Of a stretch of DNA of 64,000 nucleotides, positions 11,588 through 23,129 are shown in pieces; position 1 is the stretch's first letter, and the number at the start of each line of letters is the position of its first letter. Location: NCBI GenBank assembly GCA_963971405.1, contig OZ020484.1, forward strand, positions 4,340,001-4,404,000, read 5' to 3'. Under the pieces are notes generated by a model that saw only the letters and a list, made by a program, of their open reading frames with translations, made no database searches and was not told the DNA's origin. Source of the stretch: Psococerastis gibbosa. Lineage: Eukaryota > Arthropoda > Insecta > Psocodea > Psocidae. The position numbers were made by a program, and so were the translations under genes.

Positions 11588-12139
11588 TAAGGCGGGTATT
11601 TCAGTGGCGATTTTACTTCAAATTTGATTTTGTCATTGACGTTTGTTTTGTTTTAAGGAGATTGTTATGTAAGATCGTGATGTTTTTGACATTTGATACT
11701 TTGTAAAGTCGATTTATAACAAGATACAGTTGTATACAATGCTATACTATGCGTGCGAAAAACAAAATTAAACATGAGTATACCTATTTTATTGTAGCCT
11801 AGCTAGCAAACTTTTACTGATGATTTCGTTGTGTTAACGGATGTAGGCCACACTCGGGCATTTGCCCAGTGGCGTGATTTTTATAAATTGTTGTTATATT
11901 GTATATTTTCGCATTGTATTGTATTAAAATATATTCATTCATTCATGTAGATATTTAACTTATCTATTATAAATTAAGTTATAACATGGTAGCAGACATC
12001 ATTAATAAGTATCTACCATATTATAACTTAATTTTTAATAGATACGTTAAGTATCTACATAATAGTCTGCTTATAACAAAACAAACAAAAAATCTCAAAT
12101 CACAAATGAAGTAAATTCGCCGGTGGAATTGCCGCCTAA
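11588..12139. mobile_element. Harbinger-type long MITE, with insertion
   Basis: Element 11591-12136 flanked by TAA on both sides. Ends are GGCGGGTATTTCAGTGGCGA and a mirrored GGCGGCAATTCCACCGGCGA. The interior near 11945-12055 is a second inverted repeat (TCTATTATAAATTAAGTTAT and its complement). A piece with a (CATT)n end at 11935-11948 looks like an inserted retroposon tail. A small relative is at 60867-61045. Confidence 0.8.
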
Positions 12140-12144
12140 GTACA

Positions 12145-12325
12145 GTATATGGTCCAACTCTGACTTTCACCCGAAAGGTTGTTGGTTCGAGTCCTACACT
12201 TCCTACATTTTCTGGCCATGCTTCGGAGGGCATGTAAAGCAGGCGGTCCCGGGCCTTCCTATTTGAGTGTAAGAGAGGGCTTTATAGCCCTAACTCCGCT
12301 AGGTTGGAACAAAAAAAAGTCCAGG
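12145..12325 (+). mobile_element. SINE-A copy
   Basis: tRNA-derived SINE with box B GGTTCGAGTCC near 12185-12195 and the usual body. It begins immediately after the Harbinger-type MITE and lacks the first few bases of the head. Confidence 0.85.
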
Positions 12326-12329
12326 CAGT

Positions 12330-12506
12330 GGTACAAATACAGTAGGTAATCAGTGCTAAGACCAAATCCCCAACCCCCCCCCCCTATATTTCATGGACCC
12401 GGGCAGCTCTGCTCTGATTTAATCGATCCTACTTATGTTTTTCCTATTTTGTATTTTGACCCACAACTACCCCCCCCCCCCAATGGGCTGGATCTGTCCC
12501 TGCTGA
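12330..12506. mobile_element. hAT-like remnant with C tracts
   Basis: The part 12411-12506 matches 58846-58928, including GCTCTGATTTAATCGATCCT and the end CTGGATCTGTCCCTG. That end is the right terminus of the hAT MITE at 58742. The left terminus and 8-bp duplication are not found here, so it is partial. Two long C runs (12370-12383, 12470-12481) lie within it. Confidence 0.6.
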
Positions 12507-13538
12507 GGTCACATTTTCAACGATTGGTTTGCAGACACCCTATACAATATCAACAACCTCCAGTTCGCTTGGTCCCGCCCTTTCCCCTTCAGCTCATGAT
12601 ACAGCTACAAACCTTAAACCTCACGAAACCCCCTACGTTAGCCACTGCACAGTCTCCTTAGTGTTAATATTTACTAACAACAATAATCAACAAAAGAGCT
12701 GACCCGTTTGTGAATGTCAACAGGTGCCAGCAGAGAAAGTGCCGCCCGTACCACAACAATGGGCCACTTGTTCCCCCGTTTCCTAATAACGGAACAGGAA
12801 TGGCATTTATCAAACTGGGGACATCGGGGGGTCCAAACGAGGAAAAACAACCCGTTGAAGGTCTAGACCTGAGGACATGCAGAGGATCCTCTTTTTCACC
12901 ATTGTTGTATTTGAGATCTTGTATCCAGTAAAAAGCTCATTCCGCCTTATGCGATCTCAGTGAAGACTTTCGTCACTCATTACTATATGGTATAGAGAGG
13001 AAGAAAAAAAGAAAGAAAGAAAATTGAGTCTATTTTCATTATGGGCGAAGTTCGGGCATTACAATGAACCCATAATAAATAAAATACAATTTTATACAAT
13101 ATTACATATTTAACTGGAAAAAAAAGTAATTATAGTATATAATAGTAACAACAAAAAATTTGGATATTAATTACTTACGGCTAAGTACCCCAACGAAATT
13201 TTATTCATTCTCCCCAGTAGCTTACCTGAAAATGAAAAAAAAAATGTGTTCATTTCAAATTCATATGAGAACACTTAATGTACAGTACAATATGTACCTT
13301 AGAATAATTATTACCCGCGTGCACCCGAACGGCCGAACAATATACCATACCTTATTACTGTACAGAAGCCAATGCATTCCTCCTATTCCGCTAAGGCCGT
13401 TGGGCAGTTTTCTACCGAAAAACAGGTCCTGTGTCCACCAAACTTTACACATAATCGGGTATTTACAGCACTATCCTCAGAACCCTAGCAATACGCCCAA
13501 CATATTCAAATCCCATTGACTTGCTTCTTAAATCGTCC
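12507..13538. other. Non-coding, nothing recognised
   Basis: A stretch at 12505-12545 (ATTTTCAACGATTGGTTTGC) resembles 42145-42170 in a LINE remnant. The remaining frames (up to 119 codons at 13160) lack domains and are AT-rich. Confidence 0.4.
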
Positions 13539-13924
13539 TAAGGCGCCCATACCACCGACCGGCTAGGGCTATTTACAAAAACGGTGACGTGGTAGCAGAC
13601 ATTCAAGACTTAGGTGGCGTTTCCACCGACCTCGCATTGCAGGATGCAAATGACATTGACGGAAATTAGAATTTTTCTTTTAATAGAAATCTATTAAAAT
13701 GTTTGTACTTAACATATCCCATGACGCTATTTTTTAATTTTAGTTTCTTTGTGATTTTACTGTATGATCATTGATCAATTTTAACTATGGCAAAGAGGAA
13801 AATAAACATTTCCGTCAATTCTGCAATGCGAGGTCGGTGGAAACCCCGCCTAAGTCTTGAATGTCTGCTACCACGTCACTGTTTTTGTAAATAGCCCTAG
13901 CCGGTCGGTGGAATGGGCGCCTAA
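13539..13924. mobile_element. Harbinger-type nested MITE, copy A4
   Basis: Element 13542-13921, TAA on both sides. Its interior is inverted relative to A1: AGAATTTTTC comes before the ATGATCATTGATCAATTTTA stretch. The inner segment therefore flips between copies. Confidence 0.9.
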
Positions 13925-14740
13925 GCGGTTATACTTCGCGGGCACAGGCGCTGTACAACTCTGCGGATATTCGCCTGGGCTCACTAGTACTACTATAACG
14001 TATTATAAGCATTCTTTTAGGTTTTAGGTAGAGCGATATCACCGATACTACAATCCCAAAAAAAAAATGACTAAAAGCAAAGTTCCAGGTGTGGACAACC
14101 ACCAACTTCAGGTACAAATCGTTATTTTCGGGACCAAAGAAAGTCACTCCAGATCATCGACCTCCAGCAACTAAATCGCAGTGCAAACAAGTGTCAAAAA
14201 CACCATACATCTTCGGACACGATAATACCACAAAAACAAAATAAACATATCACGATTACAAATGCTAAAGTACTCCAGCGTACAAGTCAACTCGGTACCT
14301 GTACAAACAACAACTGTTGTTATAAAGGGCTAAAGGTCGATTGCTATCACTAGCTAAGGCCAACCTACAGGTTCAGGTATAGAGTGAAAATACTCGTACT
14401 TTTTTATTAGGCCAGGCTTCTTTTTGCTTCTAATCTAAACAGCCTCGGTATAGATCGGCTCATTATATCCATATAATTGAACTTGTGATTTTAAACAATC
14501 AATGATCCATCTATGGTGGTTAAACGGAGAAAGTACTACCTATACGAAAAAGTGGGAAGTAAGTTGCAAGTTGGTAAGCCAATTAATTGACTTTCCAATA
14601 GACTTTGCAATATTATTTTGTTGATTAAATGCGGGAGATTAGAGGTTTGTTATAAAGTTGATGGAGTTTATTCATCTTTTTAGCCATCGGCATCATATTT
14701 TGTAGGTTGTGTAAACACAGTACTTCTTGATGAAACAGTA
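13925..14740. other. Non-coding, nothing recognised
   Basis: Short frames only; no gene or familiar repeat. Confidence 0.4.
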
Positions 14741-14744
14741 GAAT

Positions 14745-14945
14745 CCGGACATTCAGAATAGTGGTACAGACTCCGGTTTTCACTCGAAAGGTTGTTGGTT
14801 CCAGTCCCACACTTGCTACATTTTCTGGCCGTGCTTCGGAGGGGATGTAAAGCAGGCGGTCCCGGGTCTTCCTAGTTGAGTGTAAGGGCGGGCTTTATAG
14901 CCCTAGCTCCACTAGATTGGCTTTGTAATAGAACAAACAAAAACA
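14745..14945 (+). mobile_element. SINE-A copy
   Basis: Box B region is AGGTTGTTGGTTCCAGTCCC with one change in the core. The body is complete and the tail is AACAAACAAAAAC. Confidence 0.85.
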
Positions 14946-15027
14946 AACTAATCCGGGATGATGAGGATAACCTGAGGTTTCACATTGTATCCCCCTGGTT
15001 ACACCTTAGCTCAGGTAGCTATGTCAG

Positions 15028-15059
15028 ATATAATATATATATATAATATAATATATAAG

Positions 15060-15092
<33 letters not shown>

Positions 15093-15094
15093 CA
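15028..15094. repeat. (TA)n microsatellite
   Basis: Near-pure TA dinucleotide repeat, longest around 15065-15092. Confidence 0.9.
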
Positions 15095-15204
15095 TAAGTC
15101 CCTATAGCGTAGACACTCAAGTTCCTCAAATACTTACCGACTCCCGTAAGACCTGCATGTATGCTCCTTTCTCTTTGATAGGTTATTTGGCAGTCTCTAG
15201 TATA

Positions 15205-15660
15205 TGACATGTAGAGTAGTGGTACCGAATCCGGCTTTCACCCGAAAGGTTGTTGGTTCGAGTCCCACACTTGCTACATTTTCTAGCCATTCTTTGGAGG
15301 GCATGTAAAGCAGGTGGTCCAGGGCCTTGTCAAGTTGAGAGTAAAGGGGGGGCTTTATAGCCCTAACTCCGCTAGGTCGGCTTAGTGGTATGGTTGGACA
15401 CAGTCCCAGGCCACGGTGTGGGCCCATAGAACAGTGGACCTCCTGTTTATAGTGGATTCCGAACCACTTGGGAAACACAGTGAAGTCACACGATTAGTTC
15501 GGAGGTGACCAGGACAAGTCCTGCCATGTTTCCCTACCGGCACCGTGCACACGACCAAGTTATCTGCAGCTTTGAACCTGCTCGGGTCCGCTGGATTAAA
15601 CTTGGTACGGCAGCCGGCCAGGTCGGCTTAGTAATAGAACAAAAAGTCAATATTTATTTA
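15205..15660 (+). mobile_element. SINE-A copy split by Rep-B
   Basis: The head and body run 15205-15386, and the tail resumes after 15633. The split coincides with the Rep-B insertion and its duplicated AGGTCGGCTTAGT. The SINE is therefore the older element here. Confidence 0.85.
15374..15632 (-). mobile_element. Rep-B insertion with 13-bp TSD
   Basis: Insert 15387-15619 flanked by the direct repeat AGGTCGGCTTAGT (15374-15386 and 15620-15632). The insert matches Rep-B on the opposite strand (for example TAGTGGATTCCGAACCACTT). There are no terminal inverted repeats. Duplication length and structure fit a SINE-type retroposon. A distant box B-like GTGTCGAGTCCTGG occurs in other copies. Confidence 0.85.
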
Positions 15661-16480
15661 TGTAATTTTTTTTTAATGATTTTCTACACCTATAAGGTTT
15701 CTCTCTCACGTTTATGGAAACCTTGGCTCTGGATTTGCTGAATTTCTATGATGACTGACATTTGATGACAGGAATTTGGACTAGCGACAACTGACAAGCA
15801 ATGTTGATCTGCCTCAGTGAAAGTGAGAAGTCTTCCCTCATCCATGACAATCGCTAATCTCTCTCATACCAGATGACAGCAAAAACAAGAAACTCTGCAA
15901 ATTGTACACTAGTTTAGTCGTCTGGTGGTAAATGGCAGAGTTCTATATAGGAGAAAGATGGGACATCGGCCACAGAACCCCCAAGACACCCAGGCTATCC
16001 GTTTTTTATTCAAATCAAGTTCTATAACTGTGGCCGATCAGTTATAGTGACGGACGCATTCTACGATTACAATGTAGAAGAGCATTTCTTCCAAGGTTAC
16101 CTATATGATTAATATTTATTTGGGCACCTGATTCTGTACGCTCATAACGTTTTCCCTCTCCGGTCGCCTATTCGTAACTGTACCATTTTTTTCATCATTA
16201 TTTATTTTGTATTTATTTATTTATTATTTACCATTATAGCCGGATTAATCCAATGATACCCTTTATTCACCGGAATAGTATTAAACGAAAAACGTTTAAA
16301 AATTCAATTTTTCATTATGTTTATTGGTGTAAATATGACCTTTTTCCCGCAACATTTTCCAGGGTTAAGCGGTAATACAGTTACCACGGACAGCTAAAGT
16401 GTTCCCTCGCCTATTCGTAACTGTAGCATTTTTTTCAAAATATCTATACAGTTACCCCGGACAGCTAGAATGTACTCAAT
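15661..16480. other. Non-coding, nothing recognised
   Basis: A duplicated phrase near 16165-16185 and 16410-16432 (CGCCTATTCGTAACTGTA) suggests a local duplication. No gene seen. Confidence 0.4.
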
Positions 16481-16483
16481 ATT

Positions 16484-16705
16484 CAGGACATGTAGAGTAG
16501 TGGTACGGACTCTGACTTTCAGCCGAAAGGTTGTTGGTTCGAGTCCCACACTAGCAACATTTTCTGGCCATGCTTCGGAGGGTAAGTAAAGCAGGCGGTC
16601 CCGGGCTTTCCTAGTTGAGTGTAAGAGACGGCTTTTAGCCCTTACTACGCTAGGTTGGCTTAGTAATATTACAAAAAAATCCTTATTTATTTTAATAATA
16701 AATGA
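16484..16705 (+). mobile_element. SINE-A copy
   Basis: Starts AGGACATGTAGAGTAGTGGT, perfect box B, tail near 16680-16700. The head is among the best preserved in the window. Confidence 0.9.
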
Positions 16706-16749
16706 CATAATGAGGTCATTATGGACGTAGGCCCTGTAGACCTTGCCTT

Positions 16750-16930
16750 GCCAACGACCCCATAGATTTTAGGTCATTATTGGTAACGTTTCCAAATGAA
16801 TCCCTAGGCATTCCACTCGGAAATGGGTTTACTCTCTTCTCGATGTCCCCCCACACCAACCACAAGCGCCAATGGGCAAGCTCAAACATGCTTATCATTG
16901 GTATTGTAACAAGCGTTAACTGGACTTAAC
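16750..16930 (+). repeat. Rep-C diverged copy
   Basis: Recognised from CCAACGACCCCATAGATTTT and a later CTCGATGTCC-ACACCAACCACAAGCG block. It is much more diverged than the other copies. Confidence 0.5.
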
Positions 16931-16979
16931 CAAATATGGCTTATGGGAACGAGCCAATGCGGCAAAGCGACTTCGGTGA

Positions 16980-17150
16980 CAAGGTGGTAGCATGCTTGCA
17001 CTTGTGCGAGTCTCAACACACCTTGCAATCGGAGATGTGTCTTAACTCGACACAAGTACCTATTAGGTAGTAGTTACATAGAAAGACGATTGTAGAGGTT
17101 AGGATACATTCATTAGATTGTTTGCACGCGATTAACCTTAGTATCACATA
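16980..17150 (+). repeat. Rep-E copy
   Basis: Dispersed repeat of about 170 bp, seen also at 32360, 39240, 39665 (minus), 43985 (minus, partial) and 62560. Key blocks are GCAATCGGAGATGTGTC and TTGTTTGCACGCGATTAACC. No reading frame. Confidence 0.65.
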
Positions 17151-18109
17151 AAATAATAAATTAAGCTACACCTCCAATCAAAATCTCAAATTACAAGGAC
17201 CATAATCAGCCACAGCACATTCATTAAATCAGTCTCGTAACGAACAATAAATTCATCATCAATATGGGGAATGAATCTTATCGCCGAATTAGGTACATTG
17301 AATAATGTAATTTATAGCCATAATTTAATGGCCCAGGAAAAAAGTTTGCCCTAGTGCGGAACCATCTTCTTTCTAGTTTACGATCGTGATAATGTGCAGG
17401 AAATGTCCGAGGTAACCGTTAGCTACAAGACAAATGCTTCATCAGGCATTAAAAAAAAAAACAGGCTTTTTAAAGCCGAGAAATTTTGCCAGGATCCCAC
17501 AATTAGGCTGTCCGTATTAGATACAGAAATTTATTGGTCAAAATATTGGGCAATAATATGCTATAGAGAATTCGTGACGAATATATCAAATGTAAATACA
17601 GTATATAAATACAGCCCTACAAGATGATGCTACACTTTTGGCGCCTTTGGGGGAAAATTTACCTGATAGATTTTGGAATGTACTCGTGATATCGGATAGG
17701 TCTACATTATTACAGATCAACTGCTGGGTTCGCTCCCCTCTCATAATGTAGCCTAGGCATGGCGCGCAAGGGGCAAAGTTTCTTCCAGGAAACTTTCCCA
17801 GGGGAGGGGGGGGGGTAGTTTTTTCCGGCATTATTTTATGCTTAGTTGAAATCAGAGTACCTATACATAATTATAATACATTATGCATAAAGAGCGAAGT
17901 TTACGTTATTAAGTCCAAACACGAAACACCTAAAGTGCAAAGTGCGGTTTGGCTGGTTTAAATTGTCGCTTTTTAGCCAGAATTTCTACTTTTATTTCTT
18001 GAGTTAAAAAAATGTATATATTTGAAATGACTAACTGGTGTGCTGTGAGGCTATGGAATATTTTCTTCGAGGAACTTTTGGGCACCGAGACCCCCTGGAC
18101 AGGTGCCTG
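17151..18109. other. Non-coding, nothing recognised
   Basis: A 77-codon frame at 17394 and its neighbours have no domain features. There is a G run near 17803-17814. Confidence 0.4.
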
Positions 18110-18308
18110 AAAGAAACCAAGGGCGGATTTTGCCTCCAATTTAGGGGGGGGGGGGGGTCAGCGGGCAGGTTCAGTGGATTTAAAACATTATTATTTTTAA
18201 TTCCCACTGTAAACCCATTGTTGTAGTGTAAGTTCATTTTTTTTGGGGGGGGGGGTGTCCGGATCCTCTGACCCCCCCCCCCCCCTAAAATCCGCCCTTG
18301 AAAGAAAC
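18110..18308. mobile_element. hAT MITE with perfect 8-bp TSD
   Basis: Element 18118-18300 (183 bp). Ends are CAAGGGCGGATTTTG and CTAAAATCCGCCCTTG. The 8-bp target duplication AAAGAAAC is perfect (18110-18117, 18301-18308). Long G and C tracts lie just inside both ends and could pair with each other. Non-coding. Confidence 0.9.
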
Positions 18309-19520
18309 ACGGATATAAGGGGAGGTAGGGATTCACATGGCTTAGCCGACTGACTAGAAGAACCTGAGCGTTCGGTTCTTAGGGGCACCGTTAGGCTCAC
18401 TAGAGTACTAAAGGGACCCTCCCAACTTGGTTCTAGGCTTTTCAACAAGCTCCCACAGGGTCTAAAAAGAGATAATATTAGCCCTAACGTTTTCAAGAGC
18501 AAGGTAAAGGGTCTCCCAGCGAGTTGTTGCCCCTACTCTGTCAATGAATTTCTGGCGACCAACCTCCCTCCATGCTGACATTCCCATCACATTCATGGGG
18601 TACAAGAAAGGAGCCTCCACGAAGATCGGTTTTATAAACGTGGACAAAAAACCGATCGGGCGCACCCCGGGCAACGTTAAGTGGTAACATCTAGCGGCTA
18701 ATCCTTTCACCACCGAGACGAGACCTTCCTCTTCTTTTGTGAATGCACCGACGATGGCGTCGGTTTGGCTGAGACCAGAAACAAGGAGTCTCTACCTCGG
18801 ACACGAAAAAGTAAAGTAAAGTATCACATTCATCAGTGCCTATATTGTTTATTATTATTAAGTTGTGGATTTTAATGGATAAGGATTGTATTGATGTATT
18901 ATTGATGATTATATGTAGGTTTTTTTAATCTATAAATTTATATAGCTATTTATAGTTTTGACGGTGCCGAGCACAGTTGTTGCATGTTCTCAGCAAATCT
19001 CAATTTTCGCGCAATCCTGTATTTTCACAGCATCAATGTGACTTTCTACACGAGTTGCCCCAGTGTGGGCATTAATAGGTCCGCTAAAATAGTGACCAGT
19101 GCAGGTAATTCATGTACCTGGATCAACGGGTTTAACCTCTATAGGTCACTGCGTTCAAGATGAATAATTCATTCAGTAATTTGCCAAGGTGATGGCCAAC
19201 ACTCTATAGAGCCACAGGTTTATAGGCCCATTTCTTTGCAAATTTTATAGATCAAGTTTCTCCAAAATATATCAGTCTTTTCCTTTTTTGTATACAAGTT
19301 ACTCGTATCACTTGTGATTCAATCGGTATGAAATAGACCTCAAACTGTAAGTGAAAATGGACGAACTGATAGAAAATGTCTATTAGGAATATTGCTTGAC
19401 ATTTTAGCAAAAAGGGTAAATCACTTGTAGTAAAAAAGTTCAGGGAAATTAAATGAATGAACAAAATTGCCATTTGCAAAGCAATTTGCATGCAGGTTTA
19501 TACTTATGTATTCGCCAGCG
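18309..19520. other. Non-coding, nothing recognised
   Basis: Short minus frames of 79-101 codons overlap here without recognisable domains. No gene claimed. Confidence 0.4.
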
Positions 19521-19527
19521 GCCGTAC

Positions 19528-19650
19528 CTAGTTAAATCCACCAAAACAGAGCATGTGAAAAACTGCAGCAAATTTAGTAGTGTGCACAGCATTGGCAGGG
19601 GAACATGGTGGGACATGATAACACGCTTAGGCAGTCCAAGGTGTTTCGAG
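19528..19650 (+). mobile_element. Rep-B 5' fragment
   Basis: Matches the first 120 bp of Rep-B (TTGGCAGGGGAACATGGTGG-like block at 19590-19610), then diverges. Confidence 0.65.
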
Positions 19651-19859
19651 CGAAAATAATATAACGCATAATCGGAGGGTGTCGGGGTAAGTCTGGTGGT
19701 GCAGGCTTGTCTAGAAAAATGAACAATGACTATATGAAGGGGCGAATAGTTGCCACTACTAGGGCACTCATTTGTCCAGGGGCTAGGCCCCGAAGGCGGA
19801 GGAACTCATTGAAGAGTCAACGGCACAAGAATGCAGAAGGCAATGGGAAACCATTGCAA
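19651..19859. other. Non-coding segment
   Basis: A 77-codon plus frame starts here and runs into MITE D2. No features recognised. Confidence 0.35.
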
Positions 19860-20207
19860 TACAATGGGGTTCATTTGTGGCGTCATTTTGTAGATGGCAG
19901 CACCAGTTGCAATGATATCAAAGCGTTGATTTTTCCATAAGCCTCAATACTATTTTAAAATGATTTTTAATTACGTATTGTTTTAAAGTGATATTTTTCT
20001 ATAAATCATGGAGAATATATACATTAAATTATATGCAGCGAAATAAGGTCCAGGCATAGTAAAAATATTATAAAAAATATTAAAAGAATTAATTAGATGC
20101 TAAGAGCTTAGTTTTCGCATGCAAACGGCGGCCATTTTGAATAATATGGATATCGGTTTGTCGTCAGCGAACCTAGTGACCAAAACTGTCCCTACAGAAC
20201 CTCATTA
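19860..20207. mobile_element. 350-bp MITE family D, copy D2
   Basis: Nearly identical to D1 (6195) and D3 (36383). The left end is TA-CAATGGGGTTC. The right end CTCATTA has lost the final G and the TA flank. Confidence 0.75.
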
Positions 20208-20284
20208 CCTAGTGCATCAGTCATCAAGTACACTCGATACTCTACAGACTTGACTTCCTTAGGGACTCTGAAGTACGGTATTTA

Positions 20285-20345
20285 CGTGATTATAATTGCC
20301 ATGATGATCGCCAATCTTCGGTAGGAGAGGCATTCAAAGCAGAAG
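20285..20345 (+). mobile_element. LINE extreme 3' end
   Basis: Short match to the LINE terminus: GATGATCGCCAATCTTCG, which encodes MMIANLR in the other copies, followed by a purine-rich tail. Confidence 0.6.
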
Positions 20346-20780
20346 AAGCACAACCATAAAGACAATTTCATAACGTGAAATGAGCGCTAAGTTGGTAAAT
20401 ACACTACACAAAACTCATGTAGGTACACAGCAAGTATAACTTTCTTCAAATATTATACGAAAACATCTCTATTATTTTGTAATGAGAGAGCAACATTTCC
20501 TGATTGCAAAACAACTTTATTATTATTATTAACAACATGGCGACCACAAACAATCGGATTATTTGCGGGGTCGGCCGCCATCTTATATACCATTACCTGC
20601 AACAATAAACAACAAAAAATATTCTGATCGGGAGTTACGTGATTGAAAGTTACGGTATCCCATTGATCCCGAATTAGGCAGACTATTGCAGAGGCCAGGA
20701 TAAATACGAAGACTATGAAGGGACTGGATTTAATAAATGAGTTGATGTTTCGCAATTTTTAAGGCTAGAGTTCTGAGCAG
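20346..20780. other. Non-coding, nothing recognised
   Basis: Includes (TTA)n near 20518-20530. A 100-codon minus frame at 20453 has no recognised domain. Confidence 0.4.
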
Positions 20781-21525
20781 GACAGATGGGATTCACTCAG
20801 GCAAAAGATATTCTTTGCATTTCTGGTACCACTTGCAGAGGCTTGCAGCAAGGATTTGTTGTTGTTTGAAAGTGTTCAAGGCCTGTTTTGATTGGTTGGA
20901 GAAGACGAGACAGATGGCATCAGAAATGCAAAAAATATCTATTGCGGAGTTGTTGTTGTTGTTACGAAGGTGCCCATTCCATTGACCGGCTAGGGCTATT
21001 TCCAAAAACGGTGACGTGGTAGCAGACATTCAAGACTTAGGTGGCGTTTCCACCGACCTCGCATTGCAGAATTGACGGAAATGTTTGAAAGTGTTCAAGG
21101 CCTGTTTTGATTGGGTGGAGAAGACGAGGCAGATGGCATCAGAAATGCAAAAAATATCTTTTGCGGAGCGAATGTGCCATCTCTCCCATTTCTGGGGTTA
21201 CCTGCCGCGTCTTTCTCGACCTATCAGAGGCTTGTAGGAAAGATTTGCTGTTTGAAAGTGTTCAAGGCCTGTTTTGATTGGGTGGAGAAGACGAGGCAGA
21301 TGGCATCAGAAAAGCAAAAAATATCTTTTGCGGAGCGAATGTGTCATCTCTCCCATTTCTGGGGTTACCTGCCGCGACATTCTCGACCTATCAGAGGCTT
21401 GTAGGAAAGATTTGCTGTTTGAAAGTGTTCAAGGCCTGTTTTGATTGGGTGGAGAAGACGAGGCCGATGGCATCAAAAATGCAAAAAATATCTTTTGCGG
21501 AGTGAATGTGTCATCTCTCCCATAT
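20781..21525. repeat. 167-bp tandem array
   Basis: Units start TTTGAAAGTGTTCAAGG at 20865, 21084, 21251 and 21418, so the period is 167 bp. The first unit is cut short by a half Harbinger MITE (20969-21083). 167 is not a multiple of three, so the apparent peptide repeats in this region are frame-shifted from unit to unit and not a protein. Confidence 0.9.
20969..21083. mobile_element. Harbinger-type MITE, half copy A5
   Basis: Left half only of the nested family (outer arm, then inner arm to TTGACGGAAATG). It stops exactly where the next tandem unit begins. The right half and right flank are missing, which implies deletion or unequal exchange after insertion. Confidence 0.85.
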
Positions 21526-22150
21526 TGCGCATATGAGCGATTTCCTACAGTAAAGAGGCGGTTACATTTGTAACCCCAGGCTAAGTTATTAATGTAGCAA
21601 CCGAACTAGGCCGTTTATTAATAACTTAACATTGGATTAGTATTTTACTCACCATAATATTGGAATGGATAACACTATTCAAAATTGTTTTGTTTACGTT
21701 TTTAACCGCCAGCCAGATTAAGTTAGTATTAAACGACTTAGAAGCGGGCCTACCATGGCGATGATTTTTAATCTTACCCTAGGATTAAAAATGTATAAAA
21801 GAAACAAAGATAAACTGGAAAGTGCTATTCAAAATTGTTTTGTTTCCATTTTTAACCCCAAGAATGAGTTCTTACTAAACGGCATACAATACAATAAATT
21901 TATATTTCCATTAAAAGTTATGTATAACACATAAAATACATAAAATGCTGCAGCTTAAATTTGAAAAAAAGATTAATCTAACGTTCAGTAAGTAAGACAG
22001 TAAGTAAGTTAGTCTTCGCTTGTCGGTGTTAACTCGTTGAGATTTGTTTTTAGATATTTTCGAAATAGTAGACCCGCAGGTAAGGTACCCTGGTAAGTCA
22101 CCCTGGTACGGTATCCATTAAGGTTAAATTGTTAAATGGTAAATTTTTTT
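21526..22150. repeat. Local repeats, family I
   Basis: Two copies of a CTATTCAAAATTGTTTTGTT block (21675-21700 and 21823-21845), each followed by a TTTTTAACC block. Related sequence is at 37990-38030 (inverted) and 43350-43430. It is probably an old MITE family. No gene seen. Confidence 0.5.
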
Positions 22151-22154
22151 TTTC

Positions 22155-22215
22155 ATACCAAGTTTCGAACCTTATAACCTTCCATTTCATAGTCCAGCTT
22201 TCTACCACCTCGTTG
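22155..22215 (-). mobile_element. tRNA-like SINE head
   Basis: On the minus strand, GAGGTGGTAGAAAGCTGG resembles a D-arm/box A, and GGTTCGAAACTTGG resembles a T-arm/box B, spaced as in tRNA-derived SINEs. Similar heads lie at 48430-48512 and 49908-49985. It is not a whole tRNA gene. Confidence 0.55.
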
Positions 22216-22533
22216 GGTCAAGGGCAAAGATAAATTGATTAATTGATTGATTGATTGACTATTCCGGACCAAAAGCAGTATACTTCTATAAGTACTAAGA
22301 CGAGAGTCCCTAACACAAGTGTCATAAAAGTAATGTGTTTTCCTCGTATAATAAAGGGGACTTTCATCGGACGTATCTATATATCTATCAACTGCTTTCC
22401 ATCTGTAACTACTCAATGAACAATGATAATGGCTCCAGCAAGTGAGAGTAAATAGTCTAGATGACTACTTGGAGACATCCCTGGAATCCACTGAAACTGA
22501 TACTAGCACAATAAACCACCTATAAGTCTTTCC

Positions 22534-22640
22534 ATGTGATGGGGAATCAAAAGTATCGCCTTCTGCATGTAATAATCCAAGGGAAGATCGAAAGACAGAG
22601 GGCTCCCGGCAGAAGAACATCCTTGGTGGAGCTGAAAAGG
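22534..22640 (+). mobile_element. LINE ORF2 C-terminal fragment
   Basis: Plus-strand peptide has KYRLLHVIIQGKIERQRAPG, the signature of the family also seen at 30486, 45546, 47885, 60005 and 62452. Only about 35 codons remain. Confidence 0.75.
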
Positions 22641-23014
22641 GCGTGTAAGCCTTACCAAATGGAAATGTCAACAAGGAAAATAATAAAAAACAAGCCTTAT
22701 TCTTCACAACTGGCACAAAATGGCGGTAAAAAGATGAAAACGATGTAGCAAACTATTGTGTTTTGTTCTATTTGCTAAACTTGCCATAATGTATAAAGAG
22801 CCACCTATCTTCACGGCGAAAAGCCGAACACTGAAACCAGTGCCGTGCCGTGGATTTTTCAAGCATGAAGCAAGGTTCGAAAATGGCGCCCTCTTGTATG
22901 CATATATTATATATACGTATATAGTGTATAGGCCCTATATATAATATATGTATAGCACCATAGGTACATAATATATTTCCCAAATAAAAACAAAACCATC
23001 TTCATCGAGAAAAA

Positions 23015-23027
23015 TTTATTATTTATT
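23015..23027 (-). promoter_or_regulatory. Candidate poly(A) signals of the transposase
   Basis: On the minus strand two overlapping AATAAA hexamers lie about 105-115 bp past the stop codon and still inside the element. Position is plausible. The GT-rich downstream element was not checked. Confidence 0.5.
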
Positions 23028-23129
23028 ACGCATTGAAGTTATAAAAAAGAATTTTCCTAGTTCTTCATGAAACTCCTCATAAAATGGAAAGTAATTACTG
23101 GCATAATGGTACATTTTAACAATATTAGG

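Noticed and set aside
13160..13519. 119-codon plus frame
   Set aside because: Low-complexity, Ile/Tyr/His-rich with an overlapping open minus frame; no features.
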